DNA of 64,000 nucleotides from Gnetum montanum (Eukaryota; Streptophyta; Gnetopsida; Gnetales; Gnetaceae), in the NCBI GenBank assembly GCA_015680685.1, contig MNCI01033587.1, forward strand, positions 5,545-69,544. The letters run 5' to 3'. The notes under the pieces are model-generated. The model did no database searches. It saw only the letters and a list, made by a program, of their open reading frames with translations, and had not been told where the DNA came from. The position numbers were made by a program, and so were the translations under genes. Shown one piece after another: positions 38,841-47,233 of this stretch; position 1 is the first letter of the stretch; each line of letters opens with the position of its first letter.

Positions 38841-39545
38841 CTTGCTATTGGGCATTTTTGCATTTTTGTGTATATTTTGCTATATGGTGTAGATGATCAT
38901 GCTATGTACTATTATTAATATCAGATGTAATGGATATTTCACTATATGGAGTGCATGATGTATAGACTTTTGCATTTATTTATGATTGTGTTTGATGTTA
39001 ATGATGTGATGAGGTGATGCGCTAGGCCATAACAATTACTAGTTTTAAGTCATTTCAAGCTGTGCATGTAGATAGCATGTATTCATACTTTTAGGCCATT
39101 TTAGGCCATGTGTTAGTTTACGGCCATTTCAGGCCATGTAATAGAAGGAAAAGTGTTGCCAATTTTAGGTTGTGGCGAGCTACATGATGTTAGTTTAGGG
39201 CCATGGTAGGCCATGCTGGTAGTTTTATGCCATTTTAGGCCATGCGATGTAAGAAAGATTGCTATTTTTAGGCTATGGTGGGTTGTATATTTTTTGTAAT
39301 TTTGTAATTTTATGATTTTTCTGTATTTTAATGTTTTATAGACTAACAACTACTAAAAAGTAAACTTAAGCAAGTAAAAACGTAAACTAAGTGAAACTAC
39401 AAAAATCAAAGAAATAAATGCATAATGAGGAAAATAATGCAAAAATATAAACAACCAACCTAACATAAAATGCAAGAAAAATTCAAACAAGCAATGTAGA
39501 AGTGGGATAGGTAGGCACCTAATGCATGTTGGACTAAGGGGATGC
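38841..39545. repeat. Element C spacer with GGCCATGG-type repeats
   Basis: Repeats of ttttaggccatggtaggcc / gccattttaggccatg occur at about 39,030-39,260, the reverse complement of the A, B and D spacer motif. They lie between the end of the gag-protease frame (minus) and the end of the antisense gene (plus). The rest is AT-rich without a gene. Confidence 0.75.
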
Positions 39546-40271
39546 CTAGCTGCGTAGTTGCTTTCTAACCTGATGTGGGTTAGGGGGCATGTAGGGCCTA
39601 GATGGTACTATGTGGTACTTGCCTTGACCTTCATCAGCTATGTCAAAGAGAAATTCTACCCATAAAGAATCCTTTGGTAAGTCAATGGCTTCATTTGTTT
39701 CTTTTGTTTGGTTTTCCTCACATGTTTCACCTTTGTCCTTTGTGGGAGGCACATCATCGAGAAAGTCCACCTTTGACCCTTATTCAATGTTAATGTTGTG
39801 AATAGTCAAAGGGGTTGCATTGTCACCATAGATGATAACCTCACCACCTTCATATGGAAGGTGGATTTCTTGGTAGATTGGGAAAGAGATAGCCTATACT
39901 TTGGTGAGCCAAGGCCTATCCAAGATCAAGGTGAATATGGGCATCTCCTCAATGACAATGAATTTTGTAGTGGTGGGGAATTACTCCCCTACCACAAAAG
40001 CTATCATGAATGTTCCCCTTACAACAATTCATGACCCATTGAAGGATTTTAGACATGTTGTCTTTGTGGATTTAATTTTGTTGGCAAGACCTAGCTTGTC
40101 AACAATAGTGTATGGGATGACATTAGTTGTTGTCCCATCATTAACATGCACCCTACAAATTTTGCATTTCCCCATGGAAATTATGATAAACATTGGTGTA
40201 GTGGTAACCTGATCCTTCTCAAGGTCAACCTTGATTGCCTCATCATAGAATGCTAGGGGCATTGAACTTGA
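39546..40271 (-). pseudogene. Element C protease relic, distal part (beyond the insertion)
   Basis: The minus-strand frame carries HVNDGTTTNVIPYTIVDKLG near 40,100-40,160, then (39,546-39,770) an acidic linker and the family C-terminus EGQGKYHIVPSRPYMPPN before a stop at 39,546. The catalytic-loop position has D-G-T-T-N-V as in A and B. The Penelope-like element sits at 40,272. Because of the 501-bp duplication, the catalytic-loop region is present both here and at 43,248-43,748. Confidence 0.75.
39771..40271. repeat. 501-bp direct duplication flanking the Penelope-like element, left copy
   Basis: It is identical to 43,248-43,748 apart from about four substitutions seen by eye (for example ttgggaaag versus ttgagaaag, and catcatag versus cagcatag), without indels: the offset of 3,477 is constant from end to end. 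It is host sequence (element C protease), so it is either a very long target-site duplication or the product of a later rearrangement. Confidence 0.95.
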
Positions 40272-40614
40272 AAATTTTTTTTTGGGGTTGTAAGCTGAAA
40301 AAATTTTTGGGGTTGTAAGCTGAAAAAATTTTTTGGGATTGTAAGCTGAAAAAATTTTTGGGGTTGTAAGCTGAAAAAATTTTTTGGGGTTGTAAGCTGA
40401 AAAAAATTTTTGGGGTTGTAAGCTGAAAAAATTTTTGGGGTTGTAAGCTGAAAAATTTTTTTGGGTTTGTAAGCTGAAAAAATTTTTTGGGGTTGTAAGC
40501 TGAAAAAATTTTTGGGGTTGTAAGCTGAAAAAATTTTTGGGGTTGTAAGCTGAAAAAATTTTGGGGTTGTAAGCTGAAAAATTTTTTTTGGGGTTGTAAG
40601 CTGAAAAAATTTTT
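40272..40614 (-). repeat. 27-bp tandem array at the element's left end (13 units)
   Basis: Thirteen units of 25-28 bases with the core ttgtaagctgaaaaaattttt and a ggg(g) junction. About one and a half to two units in reverse orientation close the right end (43,200-43,247), so the same tail repeat sits at both outer ends. The long open frames read through the array in all three minus frames arise because the unit lacks stop codons. They are not proteins. Confidence 0.95.
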
Positions 40615-40943
40615 GCACTTAGGATAAAAAATTTTATGGGGATCCAGTGCGGCAAGGTAAGGGACGGTATGTTTAGAAACAGAAAGCAGCAACCAAGATT
40701 AAAATCTAACAAGATTAAAATCTGAACCTTAAAAAAGAAAAACTCATCAAGCATTTCATTCACACAAAAGCTTTTCGGGGAGTTTCACCCCTCATCAGTG
40801 TGGATGTGGAATGCTAAGCAGCCGAAGCTGCAAAGGCTAAGCAGCCGGAGCTGCAAAGGTAAGTGATGAGGATGCCAGTATGTTTACAATTTATAGGTGT
40901 AAGGGTTCCCATCTTAGTAAAGAATAGGAGATAAGCCCAATCC
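40615..40943 (-). repeat. Pseudo-LTR copy 1 of the Penelope-like element
   Basis: A 329-bp direct repeat of 41,947-42,275 (offset 1,332, about two differences). On the minus strand it contains a hammerhead-like motif, a short duplicated gctaagcagccg-agctgcaaa module, and an end region (ttgccgcactggatcccca) related to the right end of the insertion (cctgccgcacaagatcacca). Confidence 0.9.
40761..40803 (-). ncRNA. Hammerhead-ribozyme-like motif, copy 1
   Basis: The minus strand reads cacaCTGATGA, then stem II ggggtgaaactcccc, then GAAA, a very short helix III (aagctttt) and gtgtg, which pairs with the upstream caca to form stem I. The conserved CUGANGA and GAAA boxes and a closed stem II are present in hammerhead order with a minimal helix III, as reported for Penelope-like elements. 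In the best pairing the cleavage-site base is G, which is not optimal, so activity is uncertain. Confidence 0.6.
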
Positions 40944-41946
40944 CTAAAAAATAGGAGGCCCCATACGTACAGGCTGAATGGGGGTGGGACATACATGGCA
41001 AATTAACATTCAGTTTAAAGGGCGATCTAGTCAACGTCAACATAGGTCAGAACTTTAGGGCAAGCCCGAAAGTTTAGAGTTTAGGAAAACCCTCATGTTT
41101 AGCAAAAAGCAGACATGAGGGGTCCAACCTAACGAAGACAAGATCAGAATTGCACAGTAACAGCAGAAGAAGGAGGGAGAACAAAAAAGGGATGGAGGTT
41201 GAACTGTAAAAGTGACGACGACCAAAACTGAACAGCGGCGGCGGGAGCACGGCGTATAGGGAATCAGTTGCAGAGACCCGGCGGTAGCACGGCGTTATAG
41301 AAACAAAAGTTCCAACCCGGCAAGTGCTGAAGACGTAAGCAAAAGAAACCCGACCCAGCAATTGCGGCAGTAGAAATAGTAGAAGGCGCAGCAACAGTTA
41401 CAGAAACCACCACCCGAAAAGGGCAACAGCAGAAAAAGAAGAGAAGGGAAACCATAGAGAAAGCAGCGAAGGAGGCTTTGTAAGCGGCGGCGGCAAAGAC
41501 TGCTGAATGGCGGCAACTAATGCACGGCGGCAGTAAAGTTCCAGCGGCGGTGGCGGCGGCACTTAGAACAGCAGTGGCGGCGGCGACAAAAAACAAAACA
41601 CTCCAACGAACAGCAACTCCAAAGGAGACCCGTAGAAGAAAGGGAAGAAGGAAGGCGGGAGCTGAACTGGCGGGGATGCTACTGAAACACAGAAGGACTG
41701 GTTGAAAAACCAGAGCAGAAGAGATCAACGAGACGCTGGGCGATTTGCCATGACAAGGAGCTAAGAGTAGCCTCTGGCCCTGGTTCGCACGAATTAGCAA
41801 CGTGATCAACCGTGATGAACCTGCATCAAACCTGCAAAAGAAGAGCTAACCAAAAGATGGCAAAACTCCGGTAGCAGCAGCAACAAAAAAGTTGCTGGAA
41901 AGCAGAGAACAACCTTACCCTGGCAACAGGATAGAAAATAATTTTA
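40944..41946 (-). other. GC-rich internal kilobase of the Penelope-like element
   Basis: Composition is unlike the rest of the window: CGG/GCC trinucleotide clusters near 41,230-41,600 and many CpG. On the minus strand it lies between the two pseudo-LTRs, where the 5' leader and reading frame would be. A 181-codon open frame (41,264-41,809, minus) is low-complexity Ala/Ser/Phe/Leu text without a recognisable domain and probably arises from the repeats. It may be a structured 5' leader of a non-coding derivative. Confidence 0.5.
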
Positions 41947-42275
41947 GCACTTAGGATAAAAAATTTTATGGGGATCTAGTGCGGCAAGGTAAGGGACGGT
42001 ATGTTTAGAAACAGAAAGCAACAACCAAGATTAAAATCTAACAAGATTAAAATCTGAACCTTAAAAAAGAAAAACTCATCAAGCATTTCATTCACACAAA
42101 AGCTTTTCGGGGAGTTTCACCCCTCATCAGTGTGGATGTGGAATGCTAAGCAGCCGAAGCTGCAAAGGCTAAGCAGCCGGAGCTGCAAAGGTAAGTGATG
42201 AGGATGCCAGTATGTTTACAATTTATAGGTGTAAGGGTTCCCATCTTAGTAAAGAATAGGAGATAAGCCCAATCC
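41947..42275 (-). repeat. Pseudo-LTR copy 2 of the Penelope-like element
   Basis: Direct repeat of 40,615-40,943. Its outer edge at 42,275 is the exact point where the insertion changes strand: the left copy continues aatccctaaaa, whereas here the sequence goes to aatccataaac and enters the plus-strand reverse transcriptase. Confidence 0.9.
42093..42135 (-). ncRNA. Hammerhead-ribozyme-like motif, copy 2
   Basis: Identical in its core to copy 1, displaced by 1,332 bases with its pseudo-LTR. Tandem hammerheads at this spacing could in principle cut a transcript into unit-length pieces of about 1.33 kb. Confidence 0.6.
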
Positions 42276-42896
42276 ATAAACATCACCTCCACCATTTCCG
42301 ACTCCTCGATTAATATTTTGGATGTTACCTTTTTCAAAGGTTCTCAATTTGTTAATACTGGTATTTTGTCTACCAAGTGTTACCAAAAGACTTTGAACAC
42401 ATATCAGTACATCCCCTTCTCCTCTTGGCATCCATTCCACCAGAAGAAGGCCTTCATTATCGCGGAGCTGAAACGGTACCTGCTTAGGGAATCCTGCCTT
42501 GGCGATCTTCAGCAGATTCGGAGACAACTCTTCCTCAGACTTCGGGCTCTTGGCTATCCTTCAAGGTTGCTGTTCAAATGTTTCGGCTTGGTTCCTGCTG
42601 CTTCTCGCAAATCTCTTCTGGAAAGACTTCATCAAAGTCGTGACGTCCGTAGGATTCAGACCCCTCTCGTCTTCAAACTGGATTTTAGTCCTTCGACCAA
42701 ATCCTTGAAAGTGAGGGCACTCCTAAACCCTATTCTAAATCGGCTTCAGCAAAAAGATCCGACATTCAAAGACGTCATTCCAGATGTTATCTCTTGCTGG
42801 CGTAACCCCAAAAAACTGCATTCTCTGCTTATTCGGAACAAATTTAGGTGCTCAACCCCACCCCCACTTCGGCCTGAACGAGTGGGGCCGGTTTAA
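42276..42896 (+). CDS. Penelope-type reverse transcriptase, C-terminal fragment
   Basis: An open frame of 192 codons starts at an internal Met (42,318), but coding begins upstream at the junction (SSINILDVTFFKGSQF). The order fits the palm end and thumb of Penelope-like reverse transcriptases: the post-YxDD strand ending in ILDV-F, TGILSTKCYQKTLNTYQYIP, FSSWHPFHQKKAF, AELKRYLLRES, QLFLRLRALGYPSRLL, then the connector VFKLDFSPSTKSLKV and a terminal SCWRNPKKLHSLLIRNKF. The N-terminal fingers and the YxDD catalytic loop are missing, lost at the 5' truncation. The frame ends about 20 residues after the last motif with no GIY-YIG endonuclease, as in endonuclease-deficient groups, although 3' loss cannot be excluded. 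The frame is uninterrupted, unlike every LTR element gene around it. Confidence 0.8.
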   Translation: MNITSTISDSSINILDVTFFKGSQFVNTGILSTKCYQKTLNTYQYIPFSSWHPFHQKKAFIIAELKRYLLRESCLGDLQQIRRQLFLRLRALGYPSRLLFKCFGLVPAASRKSLLERLHQSRDVRRIQTPLVFKLDFSPSTKSLKVRALLNPILNRLQQKDPTFKDVIPDVISCWRNPKKLHSLLIRNKFRCSTPPPLRPERVGPV

Positions 42897-43247
42897 TTTT
42901 TCCAAAGTTGGGCAAGTTCCAATTTTTAAAATTAACCGGTCAAAGCTGGGATCTTTAAATTGAGCACTTTGGCTCTTGTAACTTTACACATTTCACCGCA
43001 GAAAACATACTGAAGAGGGGTGAGACTCCCCGAAAACGTTTTGTGTTCGAAACGTTGAAGTGTTCATGTTACTTTAGAGCCTTCTTTCCATTTCACATGT
43101 TCCATTAAGCATTTAGCATTTTCCATTAAGCATTTTTCCTCCTCTCTCCAATTTTCCAATTTTCCCAACCGTACTTTCGCCTGCCGCACAAGATCACCAC
43201 AAAATTTTTTCAGCTTACAACCCCAAAAAATTTTTTCAGCTTACAAC
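42897..43247 (+). repeat. 3' region of the truncated Penelope-like copy
   Basis: It follows the reverse transcriptase stop. It contains a plus-strand hammerhead-like motif at 43,004, tandem cattaagcattt blocks near 43,105-43,135, the end block cctgccgcacaagatcacca-aaaatttttt related to the left pseudo-LTR end, and about two 27-bp tail units (cagcttacaacccc). It is therefore a diverged relative of the left pseudo-LTR in the opposite orientation. Confidence 0.75.
43004..43046 (+). ncRNA. Hammerhead-ribozyme-like motif, copy 3 (diverged)
   Basis: CTGAAGA, stem II ggggtgagactcccc, GAAA, then acgttttgtgtt. The core boxes are intact and stem II is conserved with a changed loop, while stem I has different bases from copies 1 and 2 and pairs weakly. 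Conservation of the core with drift elsewhere supports a functional RNA history. Confidence 0.55.
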
Positions 43248-43748
43248 CTTTGACCCTTATTCAATGTTAATGTTGTGAATAGTCAAAGGGGTTGCATTGT
43301 CACCATAGATGATAACCTCACCACCTTCATATGGAAGGTGGATTTCTTGGTAGATTGAGAAAGAGATAGCCTATACTTTGGTGAGCCAAGGCCTATCCAA
43401 GATCAAGGTGAATATGGACATCTCCTCAATGACAATGAATTCTGTAGTGGTGGGGAATTACTCCCCTACCACAAAAGCTATCATGAATGTTCCCCTTACA
43501 ACAATTCATGACCCATTGAAGGATTTTAGACATGTTGTCTTTGTGGATTTAATTTTGTTGGCAAGACCTAGCTTGTCAACAATAGTGTATGGGATGACAT
43601 TAGTTGTTGTCCCATCATTAACATGCACCCTACAAATTTTGCATTTCCCCATGGAAATTATGATAAACATTGGTGTAGTGGTAACCTGATCCTTCTCAAG
43701 GTCAACCTTGATTGCCTCAGCATAGAATGCTAGGGGCATTGAACTTGA
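43248..43748. repeat. 501-bp direct duplication, right copy
   Basis: Partner of 39,771-40,271. It carries the element C protease catalytic-loop region on the minus strand and joins directly to the upstream gag-protease sequence at 43,749. Confidence 0.95.
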
Positions 43749-46740
43749 CTCCTACGGTGTAGGAGGTAACATTACAGTGTGGATGGACTGTTCATCCACT
43801 AGGATGTCCTCCATGATGGGAATAGAGGTCAACATGTGGACCAATGCTTCACGGTAGGTAGAGGAGGTCATGATTAGGTTGTATAGGCTTAACATTATGT
43901 TTTTATATTTTAAAGCCTACTTGACTTGTGCCAATGCATCAAGAAAATCTTTACTACTACCTACTACCTTGTTGTTGGCCTTCATCTCCTCCATGTAGCC
44001 CAAGAGATAAGCATTTTGGGAAGGAAATTTAGGCTTTGCTTGCCTTAATTATTTTTGATCCTTGATGCGCTGTTATTGCTTACTTGTTGTGGCCTTCTTG
44101 GTTGATTGGACCATGGGGATAGAGGACAAGGGAATGGGCTTTGGTGAGCCTAATACCCTTTGCTCTTGGTTGTACGTAAGCATTTGACTGGCAAGATGCT
44201 CGTTGAGCCTCCTAGGTTGCCATCTCAATTACTATTTATGTTGGCTATAGGATGGGATTTTGGGTGATCAAGAACTAATGTGTTTCCCACCACTAGGCTT
44301 TTGGCAGGTAAGTAGTCTACACATTGTGACATCCTTACAATAAAGGATGATTTGGTTGTTGCTACTATAATGTGCTATGAGATCTTAATCAAAAAGGATG
44401 TTATGGATGCTTGAGATGGTGCTTTGATAAAAAAAAGGATCCTCAAGTTAGTGGATGTTAAGGGGGCCCTAATGCTACCATAGGACACATGAATAACAAA
44501 TGGCTCCTTTGTTAGTTTTGAGTTGCCATCAATGCTAATGGCATTGATAGTGTACCCTACACCACTTACATTGAAAAAGTCCTTGCAAACCCTTATTGAT
44601 TAACTTTCGGAGTGAACTCGAGTGATGGAATCAAGGACCAATTCACCCTATCAATCATGCATTGTATATCATCCTGCAAGGCCATGCAAAAATCCATATT
44701 ATGACCAAGAAATTGGTGATACTAGCAAAAATGATCTAGTCTAAAATGCTTAGAGACTAGAGGCTCATTAGACAATGTAGTTGAGGGATTCTTTAGGAGC
44801 TTGTAGTATCAATCATGCCACTTGTAAGCATCTTTAGACATCTGCTTATACTGAATGTGTCCAACATGAAGTAGTTGATCTAGGAGGTCTAACAACTTAA
44901 TGGGCAATGATTTGTACTTTGAGTGATCCTTGTGCTCAAAGTTTGGCCTTGGAACAGTTGGTACCATGGCCACTAAAGATGTGGTTTGGTTGTTTACTAC
45001 AGTGCTAGAGCCAAAAGCCTTATTATTGGTTGGGGCCTTGGGTGGCTTAGTCTTTGGTTTAGCATTTTTTGGCTTAGCCTCGTTTTCCACTATTGCTATA
45101 GTTATGATTGCCTAATTTCCCTTGTCCTTATGTTTCTTTGCATGCAAAGTTTTATAGGTGACATAGGCTAGGTCCTGGTTGGCCTCTGCTACATCCTAAA
45201 TGCTCTTTGTTTGAGTGAATGCTTGGCTCAAGGATTATAGGGCAAGGTAGTACAACTTTGACCTAATAAAGTCATTCACTACATCTTTAAAAATGAGCAA
45301 TAGGTGTGTGTTCGTGATGGGCTCATGGATTTTATTGAGTGATGTGCTACAGTGTTGAATGATTTTTTGCATGGACTCTAAAAGGCCCTACTTAATTTTC
45401 ATCAATTGATCTAAGGTTGCCCCAATCTTCAAGCTATACTTTAAGCACATGATGAATTGGGTGAGAAATTCCTCCAAAGAAGAAATGGAGGACCTAGGGA
45501 GCACATAGTACCAATCTAGTGCCTTGTTAGTTAAGGACATAGTCAACACATGGATGATGGCATGTGTCCATGCTTGCGATAAAAGACATTTAGACTAAAA
45601 AGTCACCAGATGAGCATTAGGGTCCCCTTCACTATTGTAATTAGTGAATTGGGGTAATAGGACCCTGGTGGGTAGTGCAGTGGTAGAACTATAGGACTGA
45701 GTGGATCATCTTGGTAGAATTCCATCACATGGATCATTTTAAAGAAGGTGGCCTTGAGCTACTTAACCTCTTCAATAAGGCTTTGGATTAGCTAGAATTC
45801 TTGATTTAAGCTCAGTGAGGTTGTACTGAGTTGCATGGGTTGTGCTACCCACTATTTCTTTTGGATGACCCATGATGGATGTAGGTTATACAACCATGTG
45901 AGATTCTTGTTGTGTGGGCTATGACATAGGAACAGTGGCTTGACCCCACCATGTGCTTATGGGTTGGGCCATTGTGAAGGGCATTGACATGACAAGTGGG
46001 ATGTAGGACACCTAAGTCATATGCAATAGGGGAATGTGCATGGTGTGCACATAGGGTTGCACAGGCATAATGGTTGTTGGCATGGATGATAGAATAGGTT
46101 GCAGTTGTATGACAAAATGTAGGCTAAAAGGATTGGACACATCCTGGCATGTATGTTGCGTTTAATGAGTCACCACCACAGGTGTGGACCTAGGCAATGA
46201 CACTAGGCTTATGACTATCTCCAAAAAGATAGATGGGCAGAACTATGCAAGAACAAAGGTAGATGTTGTCCACTAGAATAAGGTGTGGGATGACTCATCA
46301 TGCTCAGATCAAGCTTCAAACTCATCCTAATATTCCTATAGGGGCTACTCATAGTCCATCCTTGCCTCACAACTAATGTTTTAGACGAGGTTATCAAGAA
46401 TCCACTAGTAGTTCTTTGTGAGTGGAATGAAGTCCATAGTAGAGGGGAAGTATTCCTTCCCATTTTGATGTATGAGCTCAAAACTTTGTTTGGCATCCAT
46501 TTCTTGGTGGTCTACAAATATGTCCACTTGGAGCTTTGCACATAAAGTTATACTACTCTTCATTGAGCACCATGTACTTGGAAGGTAGGTTGCACAACCT
46601 AAGGGATTACCTCGATTCTACCATGATGGGACTGACAAGATGGTCAATCTAGATTTCTTGGTAAATGAGCTGAATAACAAGCATGCTTGAAGTAGAGGTT
46701 GAAGGCTATTTAGTGTTCATGATATAAAAGGTAAATGGGA
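43248..46740 (-). pseudogene. Element C gag and proximal protease relic
   Basis: Minus-strand frames, much interrupted, follow the A/B order: a capsid remnant around 45,250-45,550 with a LLLIFKDVVNDFI-SKLYYL block, a Lys/Pro-rich linker (AKPKNAKPKTKPPKAPTN at 45,030-45,080), then HKDHSKYKSLPIKLLDLLDQ at 44,880-44,950 (the family LLDQLL block), LIMTSSTYREALVHML near 43,870, and protease text at 43,506-43,739 (FIIISMGKCKICRVHVNDG). The N-terminus is uncertain near 46,740. The coding sequence continued at 40,271 before the Penelope-like insertion. Confidence 0.75.
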
Positions 46741-47210
46741 AATGTAATAATTGATATTTTCAACTCATAAAATAAATCACTAAGTGCAAAACTATAGAAA
46801 AAATGGCAAAGTATAAAACTACTACAAAGGCGACTAAGTATAAAAACATAGAAAAAATGGCTAAGTATAAACTACTAGAAAACTGGCTTACTTTGGGACT
46901 ATGCTCACTATGCTAGAGCCAACTACGCTCTCTATCCTAAAAGCCAATTATGCTCTCTTAATCATCCATAATTTGGCTAAGTATAAGGTATATGCTTTGG
47001 TGGTTGTCAAGCGAGGTTCTAGGGGAACCACTGATGAGGTCTAATCTACACCAACGATCTACAGATGACTCCTACGCTAGCCTGAGATCTAGCTACTACT
47101 GTGGCAAGTCCATAGGGGTGTGAGGTCATAGTAGCCTAAAGCTAGCAATAGTGGTGAAAAAAGCTTGCAAGGAAATAGGCAAGGGAGACTGCAGAAGGAA
47201 ACGATGGAGT
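46741..47210. other. Element C leader
   Basis: Non-coding sequence between the primer-binding site and gag. It contains short ctaagtataaaactac repeats at about 46,780-46,880, comparable with the repeat-rich leader of B. Confidence 0.5.
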
Positions 47211-47227
47211 CCCTCCTTCTAGCACTA
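47211..47227 (-). other. Element C primer-binding site
   Basis: The minus strand reads tagtgctagaaggaggg, six bases inside the 5' LTR. It matches the A and B sites. The first TGG has decayed to TAG. Confidence 0.6.
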
Positions 47228-47233
47228 CAAAAC

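Larger units (their letters stand above)
40272..43247. mobile_element. Penelope-like retroelement, inverted compound insertion
   Basis: This is a 2,976-bp insertion in the protease region of element C. From left to right it holds a 27-bp repeat array, a pseudo-LTR (minus), a GC-rich kilobase (minus), a second pseudo-LTR (minus), a switch of strand at 42,275/42,276, the C-terminal half of a Penelope-type reverse transcriptase (plus), a 3' region with a hammerhead-like motif, and the start of the same 27-bp repeat in the opposite orientation. Direct repeats in front of a 5'-truncated inverted copy, and hammerhead motifs in the pseudo-LTRs, are known traits of Penelope-like elements. No GIY-YIG nuclease is visible. 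Confidence 0.8.

Noticed and set aside
40029-40763. Open frames of 121-244 codons on the minus strand
   Set aside because: They run through the 27-bp array in all three frames because the unit has no stop. Only the first part (about 40,029-40,260) is a real protease relic.
41264-41809. 181-codon minus-strand open frame in the GC-rich region
   Set aside because: Low-complexity text from GCC/CTT-rich DNA, with no domain and overlapping open frames on both strands. Kept only as a property of the region.
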